DNA of 64,000 nt from the NCBI RefSeq assembly GCF_016651105.1, contig NZ_JAEKEL010000001.1, positions 3,648,001 through 3,712,000 on the forward strand. Reading direction: 5' to 3'. The position numbers were made by a program, and so were the translations under genes. The DNA is from Pseudomonas sp. TH15. GTDB lineage: Bacteria > Pseudomonadota > Gammaproteobacteria > Pseudomonadales > Pseudomonadaceae. Under the pieces are notes generated by a model. The model was not told the origin of the DNA, ran no database searches, and was given only the letters and a program-made list of their open reading frames with translations. Of this stretch, positions 35,294 to 42,421 are shown piece after piece. The first letter of the stretch is position 1, and every line of letters begins with the position of its first letter.

Positions 35294-36071
35294 AATGCAC
35301 GCCAACGGCGATGACTTCGTCGTGGTCGATGCGCGAAACACCACCAACCCGATCACCAGCGAACTGGCCCGACAGCTGGGTGATCGGCATCGAGGCATCG
35401 GTTTCAACCAACTCGCCGTGGTGCTCGATTGCGCAGACGCCGATGCCCGGCTGCAGTTCTGGAACGCCGACGGCTCGGCGCTCGACGTGTGCGGCAGCGC
35501 CACCCGTGGCGCCGCCGACCGACTGATGCGCGAAGCCAGCCGAAAATCGATCACCCTGCGCACCCAACGCGGTGTGCTCTACTGTGAACGCACGCCCAGC
35601 GGACTGATCTCGGTCGACATGGGCCAACCGCTGCTCGACTGGGCCGACATTCCACTGGCCGAGGCACACGACACGCTTTGGCTACCGTTGCCCGGCGAAC
35701 CCGCCGCGTGCAGCATGGGCAACCCGCATTGCACCTATTTCGTCGAAGACCTCAGCATCCTCGACCTCGCCGCCCTCGGCCCAACCCTCGAAACCCATCC
35801 GCTGTTCCCGAGCAAAACCAACGTTCACTTCGTCCAGGTCATCGACCGCAGCCACATCCGCCTGCGCATCTGGGAGCGCAATGGCGCGATTCCGCTAGGC
35901 TCCGGCTCCTGCGCTTGCGGCGCCGCAGTAAACGGCATCCGCCGAGGCCTGCTCGACCAAACCGTCATCGTCGAATGCGACGGCGGGCCCGTCACCGTCC
36001 ACTGGAACGGCACCGACAGCGTCACCCTGAGCGGCCCGGTCGAACCGATCTTCTCCGGCACAATCCCCTAA
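35274..36071 (+). CDS. Diaminopimelate epimerase-like protein (DapF paralogue)
   Basis: 265 residues, close to DapF length, with the two-lobe PhzF/DapF fold. Catalytic cysteines are kept: Cys73 in NADGSALDVCGSATRG and Cys215 in SGSCACGAAV. Both surrounding loops differ from true DapF, which has CGNGARC-like and ACGTGAC-like sequences. Those loops hold the meso-diaminopimelate carboxylate, so the substrate may be another amino acid. The gene overlaps the GNAT gene by 20 bases. Housekeeping dapF would normally be near lysA and xerC, and neither is here. Confidence 0.75.
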   Translation: MPLSFHKMHANGDDFVVVDARNTTNPITSELARQLGDRHRGIGFNQLAVVLDCADADARLQFWNADGSALDVCGSATRGAADRLMREASRKSITLRTQRGVLYCERTPSGLISVDMGQPLLDWADIPLAEAHDTLWLPLPGEPAACSMGNPHCTYFVEDLSILDLAALGPTLETHPLFPSKTNVHFVQVIDRSHIRLRIWERNGAIPLGSGSCACGAAVNGIRRGLLDQTVIVECDGGPVTVHWNGTDSVTLSGPVEPIFSGTIP

Positions 36072-36150
36072 CCCCCGAAAGGCCTCATCTACGCCAACCC
36101 ATTTCCCTATCCCCCGACGGATTCATCTGCTCCAACCCCGACCGCCCCCT

Positions 36151-36183
36151 GTAGGAGCTGCCGAAGGCTGCGATCTTTTGATC
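36151..36183. repeat. Single REP (TAGGAGCTGCCG type)
   Basis: One arm, GTAGGAGCTGCCGAAGGCTG and then CGATCTTTTGATC, just upstream of the marR promoter region. Confidence 0.85.
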
Positions 36184-36204
36184 TCCTTTCAATGCCCGGA
36201 AAAC

Positions 36205-36223
36205 TAGCTAAGCAAGTTAGCTA
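36205..36223. promoter_or_regulatory. Palindrome upstream of marR, candidate MarR operator
   Basis: TAGCTAA-GCAAG-TTAGCTA is a perfect 7-base inverted repeat with a 5-base spacer, 51 bases before the marR start. MarR proteins bind such dyads over their own promoters. A partial third copy (ATGCTAAG) follows at once. Confidence 0.7.
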
Positions 36224-36274
36224 CATGCTAAGTTCACCCCTCAACCACCCCACGCTAAACCCCGGACACCCCGC

Positions 36275-36781
36275 ATGAAGCCATCGTCACCCCCCGCCGA
36301 AGACCCCCGCAGCCTGCAAATCGCCACGGACCCCGTCGGCCAGCAGCTCCAGCAAATCGCCATCCTGACGCGCAAAGCCGCGGGCAATCTCGGCACCGCG
36401 CTCGGCATCAATCAAACCGACATGGCCGCACTGGAGCACCTGATCACTGACGGCCCCTTGCCGCCAACCGAACTCGCCACGCGACTTTCAGTGACCACCG
36501 CCGGCATCACCCAAGTCATCGACCGACTGGAACGCGCCGGGCATGTCGTCCGCGAGCGCCAGCTCGATGACAAGCGGCGGGTGCTGGTGTGCCCGCTACC
36601 CGACTCAGTGGCGCAGGCCTATCGGCACATCGCGCCAATGCTCAATGGCCTGACCACGGTGCTCGGTGCCCTCGAAGGTGAGGATCGTGCCGTGGTCGAG
36701 GCATTTCTCGGGCAAGTGATCGAGGTCTACCGCAGCACCTTGCCAGGCAGCACCGAACCCAACCGTGAGGACGCGCAATGA
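36275..36781 (+). CDS. MarR-family transcriptional regulator
   Basis: 168 residues. Winged helix-turn-helix in the middle: PPTELATRLSVTTAGITQVI is the recognition region and RERQLDDKRRVLVCPL the wing. N- and C-terminal helices form the dimer interface. It overlaps the FAD monooxygenase gene by four bases (ATGA), so regulator and enzyme are one operon, probably autoregulated through the palindrome at 36205. The effector may be the substrate of the monooxygenase. Confidence 0.88.
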   Translation: MKPSSPPAEDPRSLQIATDPVGQQLQQIAILTRKAAGNLGTALGINQTDMAALEHLITDGPLPPTELATRLSVTTAGITQVIDRLERAGHVVRERQLDDKRRVLVCPLPDSVAQAYRHIAPMLNGLTTVLGALEGEDRAVVEAFLGQVIEVYRSTLPGSTEPNREDAQ

Positions 36782-37980
36782 AACCGCAAAAAGTGCTTAT
36801 AACCGGCGCAAGCATTGCCGGCCCGGCGCTGGCGTATTGGTTGTCCCGGCAGGGCATGGACGTCACCGTGGTCGAGCGGGCGCCGGCGTTTCGCGATGGC
36901 GGGCAGACGATCGACGTGCGTGGCGCTGGCCGCGTTGTCGTGCAACGCATGGGCCTGGAGGAGCGGATTCGGGCGAACACCACCCATGAGCAGGGCATCG
37001 CGTTTGTTGACCAAGACAATTGCACCAAAGCGTTTATTGCGGTCGACGCGTTCGACGGTGACGGGCCGATCGCCGAGCTGGAGATCCTGCGCGGCGAGCT
37101 GGCCAAGCTGTTGATCCAGCACAGTCAGGACCGGGTCCGCTACCGATTCGGCGACAGCATCGAAACCCTTCAAGACGATGGCGAACAGGTGCAGGTGCGC
37201 TTCGAGCAGGGTGATGAGCAGGTCTACGATCTGGTCATCGTCGCGGAAGGGATTGGTTCGGCGACGCGCAATCAGGTATTCGGCGACGAAGTCGAGCGTC
37301 GTCCGCTGGATCTCTACACCGCTTATTTCACCGTGCCCCGGCAGCCGAGCGATGGCCAGATCATGCGCTGGCACAACATCCCCGGCGGCCGTAGTGTCTG
37401 CCTGCGCCCGGACAACCTCGGCACCACGCGGGCCTTTCTGTCTTTTCAGCAAGCGCCGAGCGGCTACGAGAAACTCACGCAGACCGAACAGAAATCATTG
37501 CTCAAACAGATATTTGCCAACGCCGGCTGGGAGACGCCGCGCGTGCTCGCAGCGCTGGAGCAGGCGAGCGATCTTTATCTGGACGCGGTAGGGCAGGTCA
37601 AAATGCCCCGCTGGTCCAAAGGGCGCGTCGTGCTGGTGGGGGACGCCGCCTACTGCGCCTCGCCCATCAGCGGCATGGGCACCAGCCTGGGACTTTGCGG
37701 CGCCTACGTGCTGGCCGGCGAATTGGGTCGCCACGCTGACCACGTTCAGGCCTTCGCGGCCTACGAAAAACTCATGCGACCTTACGTCGATCAGGCGCAA
37801 AGCGTGCCCAAGTTCGCACCCAGACTGGCCTCGCCACATTCGCGCCTTGGCATCGCCCTCGGCCACGCGGTGCTGAGATTGGCCACCGCGCCGGGGTTCA
37901 AGCGCTTGTTCGGGAAAATCCTTTCGCCGAAAGCGGATGCCATCGAGCTTCCGAATTATGCCGAGCGACAGCGGGGATAA
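36778..37980 (+). CDS. FAD-dependent monooxygenase (PHBH/TetX-like, class A)
   Basis: 400 residues. N-terminal dinucleotide fold VLITGASIAGPALAYWLSRQ with Glu at the end of strand 2 (VVERAP), the DG-type motif DLVIVAEGIGSATR and the GD motif VLVGDAAYCASPISGMG. This is the TetX/aromatic hydroxylase group of flavoprotein monooxygenases, which hydroxylate aromatic or polyketide-like substrates using NAD(P)H. Translationally coupled to the MarR regulator, which suggests inducible detoxification of an aromatic compound or antibiotic. Confidence 0.87.
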   Translation: MKPQKVLITGASIAGPALAYWLSRQGMDVTVVERAPAFRDGGQTIDVRGAGRVVVQRMGLEERIRANTTHEQGIAFVDQDNCTKAFIAVDAFDGDGPIAELEILRGELAKLLIQHSQDRVRYRFGDSIETLQDDGEQVQVRFEQGDEQVYDLVIVAEGIGSATRNQVFGDEVERRPLDLYTAYFTVPRQPSDGQIMRWHNIPGGRSVCLRPDNLGTTRAFLSFQQAPSGYEKLTQTEQKSLLKQIFANAGWETPRVLAALEQASDLYLDAVGQVKMPRWSKGRVVLVGDAAYCASPISGMGTSLGLCGAYVLAGELGRHADHVQAFAAYEKLMRPYVDQAQSVPKFAPRLASPHSRLGIALGHAVLRLATAPGFKRLFGKILSPKADAIELPNYAERQRG

Positions 37981-38083
37981 AGTGGGATGTGATTTCCCGC
38001 AGCCTTGGCGTCGGTTTACCCCGCGGACGTCACCCGCGCAGCCTGCGCAGGATCACGCGACGTCACCAGCCCGAGGAAGGAAA

Positions 38084-39415
38084 TCACCAACGCCAGCCCG
38101 ATGGTTGTGGTGACTTCGGTGCGGTGTTGGGGGTGAGCATCATCACCGCCAGCGCCGCGCAGATGAACACGATCACCAGCCAGGTCAGCCAGGGAAACAG
38201 CCACATGCGGAAGGTCAGCTCGACGTTGCGCTGACGCAACAGCTTGCGCATGCGCAACTGCGACACCGCAATCGCCAGGTACACCAGCAACGCAATCGCC
38301 CCGGAGCTGGCCAGCAGGAACTCAAACAGCCCGGCGGGCATGATGTAGCTCCACACGGTAATCGCCGCGCCGAGCACCGTGCTGGCGATAACGGCTGCGC
38401 GTGGCACGCCCTCCGAAGAGGTCGCCTTCAGCGCTTTCGGCGCATCGCCACGACGGCCCAGCGAGTACAACATGCGCGAGGCAATGTAGATCGAGGAGTT
38501 CATGCAACTGGCCACGGCAATCAGCACGACCACATCGACCATGAACTTGGCGTGGGGAATGTTCATGATTTCCAGCGCCCGCTGATACGAACCGACCGAG
38601 GCTAGCAACGGGTCATTCCAAGGCACCATGGAAATCACCACGAAAATCGACAGCAGGTAAAACACGCCGATGCGCCAGATTACCGAACGCGTTGCCTTGG
38701 CAATGTTGCGCGCCGGGTCATTCGATTCGGCGGCGGCGATGGTCACAGCTTCCGTACCGATGAAACTGAACATGATGGTGATGAAAGCGCCGACGACCGC
38801 CGACAGCCCATTAGGAGCAAAGCCACCGTGTTCAGCCATCAAACCGCTCAACCCGCTGACTTCCCGGTCGGGCACCCAGCCCATCAACACAGCAAAACCG
38901 ACGCCGATAAAACCAATGATCGCCACGACCTTGGCCATCGCAAACCAGAACTCGAACTCACCATATTTCGACACGCTGAACAGGTTGGTCACCACCAGCG
39001 CAATGATCGACACCAAGGCGAACAGCCAGGCATCGATCTGCGGAAACCATTGGTGCAGCACATGGCCGGCCGCCAACGCTTCGATCGGAATCACCAGCAC
39101 CCAGAACCACCAGTAAAGCCAACCGATGGTAAAACCGGCCCAGCGCCCGATGGCCTGATCGGCATAGGTGGAAAACGAACCGGTGTCGGGATTGGCCACC
39201 GCCATTTCGCCGAGCATGCGCATGACCAGAACGACGAGCAACCCTGAGAAAAGATACGCCAGCAGCACCGCCGGACCGGCCGCTGCGATGGCGTGTCCTG
39301 AGCCTACGAACAAACCGGCACCGATGATGCCGGCGATTGACAGCATGGTGACGTGACGAGGCTTGAAGCCCTGCGCCAATTGGCTACTCGAATCCTTGGA
39401 GTTCGGGCTAATCAT
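38084..39415 (-). CDS. gabP: GABA permease GabP-like amino acid transporter, C-terminus frameshifted
   Basis: 443 residues as read, with about 12 membrane segments. Sequence tracks E. coli GabP closely: RHVTMLSIAGIIGAGLFVGS, the STYADQAIGRWAGFTIGWL segment and MFSFIGTEAVTIAAAES. After MMLTP the frame gives NTAPKSPQPSGWRW and stops. One more C in the C5 run (five G at 38129-38133 on the plus strand) would instead give QHRTEVTTTIGLALVISFLG and a stop at 38016, matching the GabP tail with its last segment. So the last membrane segment is lost by a one-base deletion or an assembly error. It is a single gene; no gabDT nearby. Confidence 0.85.
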   Translation of the reverse strand: MISPNSKDSSSQLAQGFKPRHVTMLSIAGIIGAGLFVGSGHAIAAAGPAVLLAYLFSGLLVVLVMRMLGEMAVANPDTGSFSTYADQAIGRWAGFTIGWLYWWFWVLVIPIEALAAGHVLHQWFPQIDAWLFALVSIIALVVTNLFSVSKYGEFEFWFAMAKVVAIIGFIGVGFAVLMGWVPDREVSGLSGLMAEHGGFAPNGLSAVVGAFITIMFSFIGTEAVTIAAAESNDPARNIAKATRSVIWRIGVFYLLSIFVVISMVPWNDPLLASVGSYQRALEIMNIPHAKFMVDVVVLIAVASCMNSSIYIASRMLYSLGRRGDAPKALKATSSEGVPRAAVIASTVLGAAITVWSYIMPAGLFEFLLASSGAIALLVYLAIAVSQLRMRKLLRQRNVELTFRMWLFPWLTWLVIVFICAALAVMMLTPNTAPKSPQPSGWRW

Positions 39416-39766
39416 TGTTTTTTTATTCTCTGCTGATCGACATTTAAGCGGGTTGAAAAGGGGCAGCCGAGCATCGTTGTTGCCTGCCGAATAGCTTGGA
39501 AAGATCCCCCTTCAAACGCTGCAGTTCTTATCAAACCGATCATCTCGATGCGGCTATTTTTATGAAAAGACGCGTCACCTTACCCGGCTTGTCTGCTGAT
39601 TCAGATGCCTGATCACGCCACCATCGTGTCTGATATCGACATGCGCATACCTTGCGGTCTTGTTGGAAACCCGTCAGTCACCGGCAGGCGCGCATCCGCT
39701 ACAACCGGCGTTCTCAACACTTTTCGTCTATTATCCCGACCACTTTTCAAGCGTTGAGACCTTGCC
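39416..39766. other. Intergenic region upstream of gabP, no gene seen
   Basis: About 350 bases between the divergent gabP and the Imm22-like gene. There are short open frames but no Shine-Dalgarno sequence or protein-like composition. It should contain the gabP promoter on the minus strand. The drop in GC content marks the left edge of the accessory island. Confidence 0.5.
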
Positions 39767-40183
39767 ATGCAAGAGGATTACTGGCCCTTCCATCTCTTCG
39801 GGGCGACATTCGCCAGTGAGGCCGAGGCACAGCAATTTGTTTTCGAACAGTGGGAGCCGCAGCCCCTCGAAACGGCATCCGACAGCGAGTACTCGGCATG
39901 GGAAGAGCGCAATCCGACGTGGCGGTTATCAGAGGAGCTAGGGTTCCACATGGACTCGGATTTCGTGGAGCTTGCCAATAATCCGGAAGAACTCATCGCG
40001 CAGATCCAGAGCCCGTCCGAGAGAGAACGAGTGGCAGCTACAGCGACAGCATTTACCCACCTCATTCTGGTGGGGATGAATGCTATCTGGGGGGATAGAC
40101 GCTCGGCGTCAACTCAGCTTGAGTCGCCAGTGCGCTCACCAGAAAGCACAGCAACGTTTACCTACCTCGGGAAATTCAACTGA
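39767..40183 (+). CDS. Immunity 22-like protein (orphan polymorphic-toxin immunity)
   Basis: 138 residues, soluble and acidic. The Imm22 pattern is recognisable: HLFGATFASEAEAQQFVFEQ at the start, an aromatic-rich middle with LGFHMDSDFVELANN, and the closing strand TATFTYLGKFN. Imm22 proteins neutralise toxins of polymorphic or contact-dependent systems. No toxin gene precedes it and only decayed sequence follows, so it may be an orphan protecting against a neighbour's toxin. The family assignment is by eye and moderate. Confidence 0.5.
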   Translation: MQEDYWPFHLFGATFASEAEAQQFVFEQWEPQPLETASDSEYSAWEERNPTWRLSEELGFHMDSDFVELANNPEELIAQIQSPSERERVAATATAFTHLILVGMNAIWGDRRSASTQLESPVRSPESTATFTYLGKFN

Positions 40184-40226
40184 ACGAAAAGTTCTACAGC
40201 GAAGGAAGCAGGGCGGATCCATTTTG

Positions 40227-40560
40227 CTAGAGCAGGTTGGCGGACAGTTTCCAACCATCAGCCAAGCGGCGTCGGCTGAAACCGGGCCGTCCTTCACGAA
40301 GTGTGCACTTCGCCAAAACGGACAACCCGGGTCTGTCGGGTGTGTCAGCAAAAATGCTCTTGGCTTGCTCGGGATTGAAGTGGTCACGAATCGCCGCATC
40401 GAGCTCATCCGCCTGCAAATTGGCCGCTTAGGAGTCGATAAACAGCACCTGCATCTCCTTGAACGGGGCTTTGTCTCCGATTGCCTGGCGCACGTTCCAA
40501 CACCGCTTTCCTTAGCAAACCCGCAGAAGTGCAGGGCGCCGCATTCCAGGCCGACTCCCC
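40227..40560 (-). pseudogene. Decayed gene remnant of unknown family
   Basis: On the minus strand one frame reads VRQAIGDKAPFKEMQVLFID, hits a stop, then continues in the same frame with LQADELDAAIRDHFNPEQ and onwards to ADTPDRPGLSVLAKCTLREG. A one-base shift upstream would add LLRKAVLERA to its front. It looks like the remains of one protein with at least one nonsense and one frameshift mutation. I cannot name the family. The surrounding 40184-40744 holds nothing else except a REP half at 40587. Confidence 0.35.
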
Positions 40561-40586
40561 CAAAACCCCCACCGCCCCATACTTCC

Positions 40587-40612
40587 GTAGGAGCAAAGCT
40601 TGCTCGCGAAGA
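40587..40612. repeat. Single REP (GTAGGAGCAAAGCTTGCTCGCG type)
   Basis: One arm of the same REP type as the tandem cluster at 14141, isolated in the decayed region. Confidence 0.8.
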
Positions 40613-40825
40613 CGCCTTCAGCCGTAACAAAAATCCCAACCCAGCCAAAACCCAAAAGAGCCAAGCCAATCCTTGCCGCTGACCACTAAACAGGAAATAA
40701 CCCGCCTGTTTAAACGAAGCCTCCAGCAACCACCTAAGCCCTACAACGCCTTGCGCCATTGCCTACGACTAAGCCAGAATCCGCTGGCTTGTGCGCCTGG
40801 CACTCCCTCCGTACCCTGATTCCCG

Positions 40826-41040
40826 TCACTGCTCATCAGTGATCGGGTCTGCAAGCCCGCCGGAAAACCAGTCGCATAGCCCTGTCAACAGGACACTTGT
40901 TCGTGTCCACTCAATGGCGGCTTTGTGCGGGAGACCTTCGGGTCTGCCGGGTTCCTGGTTTCCCGGTCTTGCAGACCCGCGCATAGCTGCCACCCATCAT
41001 CTGCAAGTGATGCGGACAGCTCCTAATGAAAAATCAGGAG
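40826..41040 (+). promoter_or_regulatory. Structured leader A with P4 CI/P1 C4-type sequence triad
   Basis: Elements in order: hairpin TCACTG-CTCAT-CAGTGA (40826-40842); octamer TCTGCAAG (seqA, 40848-40855); hairpin GGACAC/GTGTCC (40891-40908); the two-hairpin RNA at 40915-40992 that contains CTTGCAGA (seqB, 40968-40975); and a hairpin CATCA/TGATG whose loop again holds TCTGCAAG (seqC, 41000-41007). seqB can therefore pair with seqA or seqC. Then CTCCT (41020-41024) can pair with the Shine-Dalgarno AGGAG (41036-41040) of the DUF6124 gene. This is the order of seqA, CI RNA and seqC in phage P4 immunity, where pairing causes early transcription termination. Confidence 0.65.
40915..40992 (+). 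ncRNA. C4-like antisense RNA, copy A
   Basis: A closing stem TGGCGGCT/AGCTGCCA (40915-40922 with 40985-40992) extends inward by five more pairs. It encloses a UUCG tetraloop hairpin AGACC-TTCG-GGTCT (40932-40945) and a second hairpin CCGGG/CCCGG (40947-40966). The anti-sense segment CTTGCAGACCC lies between the second hairpin and the closing stem. It pairs perfectly over 11 bases with 40845-40855. Compared with copy B, several stem pairs change on both sides. The family name is my inference from architecture. Confidence 0.6.
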
Positions 41041-41047
41041 TTTCACG

Positions 41048-41413
41048 ATGTTCAAAGTCACGCCAAACCCACCGGACGCCGATCCGATCCCGTACGACCC
41101 AACGCTTGAACCTCAAAAGATAAAAGAGGCGACCGACCGCGCCATCAACTTCTATCTCAACCCAGGCTCACTGAAACTCTCAATCCCCTCCCGCAAGACC
41201 ACAAGGATCTTCCTCGTCGACCCTGCCGTGGACGAAGAAACCCTGCTCGTCGAAGCCTGCGAATCATTGGCAGCCGCCAGCGACATGGCGCGCGACATCG
41301 GCGACGTCGTCGACCACTCCCAACGCCGAGCCATGCTGATGCTGCATCAGGTGATCATGCTGAGCGAAATCATGGTCAATCGAATACTGGATAGCCGCCG
41401 CTTACCCAACTAG
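41048..41413 (+). CDS. DUF6124 family protein a, cassette A
   Basis: 121 residues, start preceded by AGGAGTTTCACG. Proline-rich N-terminus (MFKVTPNPPDADPIPYDPT), then helical with IKEATDRAINFYLNP and the DUF6124 core: LLVEACESLAAASDMARDIG, RRAMLMLHQVIMLSEIMVN. No signal or membrane segment. Nearly identical to the protein at 45117 (differences at a handful of positions). DUF6124 is known mainly from Pseudomonas and has no assigned function. Placed under the C4-like leader, it may be a gene whose expression must be switched off, as in phage immunity circuits. Confidence 0.85.
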   Translation: MFKVTPNPPDADPIPYDPTLEPQKIKEATDRAINFYLNPGSLKLSIPSRKTTRIFLVDPAVDEETLLVEACESLAAASDMARDIGDVVDHSQRRAMLMLHQVIMLSEIMVNRILDSRRLPN

Positions 41414-41466
41414 CCGACAGACCGTATGAAGGGCCCCACCCCTTCATACACAAATCAGAGTTCCAT

Positions 41467-41556
41467 GTAGGAGCTGCCGAAGGCTGCGATCTTTTGATCT
41501 GCTTTTTTACAATCAAAGGCAAGATCAAAAGATCGCAGCCTGCGGCAGCTCCTACA
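41467..41556. repeat. REPIN inside cassette A
   Basis: TAGGAGCTGCCG-type arms with a spacer, between the two DUF6124 genes. The left arm has GAAGGC and the right GCAGGC, whereas both arms in cassette B are GAAGGC-type, so one arm has been converted. Confidence 0.88.
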
Positions 41557-41607
41557 GGATGTTCATTTTTTTCGCAGTACCCGATGGGTACTTGCTTGGA
41601 GTTCCTG

Positions 41608-42000
41608 ATGTCTGAAACCACAACCCATTCAGCGGTTACAGATCCGATATCACCTTACGAATCCTTAGGTTCAAGAAAACTCCACGAAGCCGCCGAGCGC
41701 GCCCTCGATCATTACCTTTTGCCGGCGGCCACAAGTACGGCCACGCCTTATAGTCCCAGCAGCATGTTCATGGTCAACCCGCAAACCGACACCGAGTCAT
41801 TACTGGCAAACGCCTGCGAGTCCCTGGCATCGGCAACGGTGATGCTCGGCGATTTCGCCGGAACGCTGGACGGGCCGAACCGCCACACATTGCAAGGCAT
41901 CGCTCAAGTGGTGATGTTGGGGGAATTGGCGGTCAACAAGGCGTTGGATAACGTTGAACTGAAGCAGCCAGTTTCAGAGCCCGTCACCGGACTGAAATAG
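41608..42000 (+). CDS. DUF6124 family protein b, cassette A
   Basis: 130 residues from the ATG at 41608, which follows TTGGAG. A hairpin AGTACCC-GAT-GGGTACT (41576-41592) lies just before the Shine-Dalgarno sequence. The core repeats the family pattern of protein a: KLHEAAERALDHYLLP, LLANACESLASATVMLGDFA and GIAQVVMLGELAVNKALD. The two proteins of a cassette are thus diverged paralogues and may pair. Differences from the copy at 45683 are few. Confidence 0.85.
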   Translation: MSETTTHSAVTDPISPYESLGSRKLHEAAERALDHYLLPAATSTATPYSPSSMFMVNPQTDTESLLANACESLASATVMLGDFAGTLDGPNRHTLQGIAQVVMLGELAVNKALDNVELKQPVSEPVTGLK

Positions 42001-42111
42001 GCTGAGCAGCCAACGATCTGTGGCGAGGGAGCTTGCTCCCAATCAGGCGCGAATATCCCTTCGCCACTAAACCAGCGAATCAAACAAGACCGGCGTGCTT
42101 TTGGAAAATAA

Positions 42112-42282
42112 ATGTGTCGCCAACGACAGCAAAGCCCTCGGTTCGGCCAGTGCAATGCTCATCAACTTCGCCCCGAGTTCGACAAGTCCCACCGCAAGAC
42201 TGCGTTCGGCATTGCGCAGAACGTGATGCTCGGCGAACTCGCAGTAAATCAGGCGTTGGACAGCGTAAAAATCGCCCTCTGA
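42112..42282 (+). pseudogene. Degenerate third DUF6124 gene
   Basis: In one frame NDSKALGSASAMLINFA matches the CESLASATVMLGDFA region. In the next frame FDKSHRKTAFGIAQNVMLGE then LAVNQALDSVKIAL matches the family C-terminus and ends at TGA 42280. So a gene fragment lacking its N-terminus and carrying a frameshift near 42170 follows cassette A directly. It shows that DUF6124 genes were once more numerous here. Confidence 0.7.
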
Positions 42283-42421
42283 CCACCCACCGCAACGAGG
42301 CGAAACCCTCGTCACTAAACGCGGTCTGAACAACGCTGGCACAGGGCCACGGCTTGTGCCGCGCAGTCTCGACTGTCACCCTTCGCGCCGTTCTTCAAGG
42401 ATCAGAACAAGGAATCAAGGA

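Larger units (their letters stand above)
40745..42115 (+). repeat. Cassette copy A: RNA leader, DUF6124a, REPIN, DUF6124b
   Basis: Matches 44817-46190 in order and, over the genes, in nearly every base. The leader halves diverge much more than the coding parts, but keep their structure. Similarity starts at the common CGCCTTGCGCC (40747 and 44819) and extends past the second gene through CTGTGGCGAGGGAGC into an AAATAAAT stretch. Confidence 0.85.

Noticed and set aside
40136..40759. Minus-strand open frame of 207 codons
   Set aside because: Low-complexity composition and crossing a REP; a different frame there carries the protein-like remnant reported at 40227-40560.
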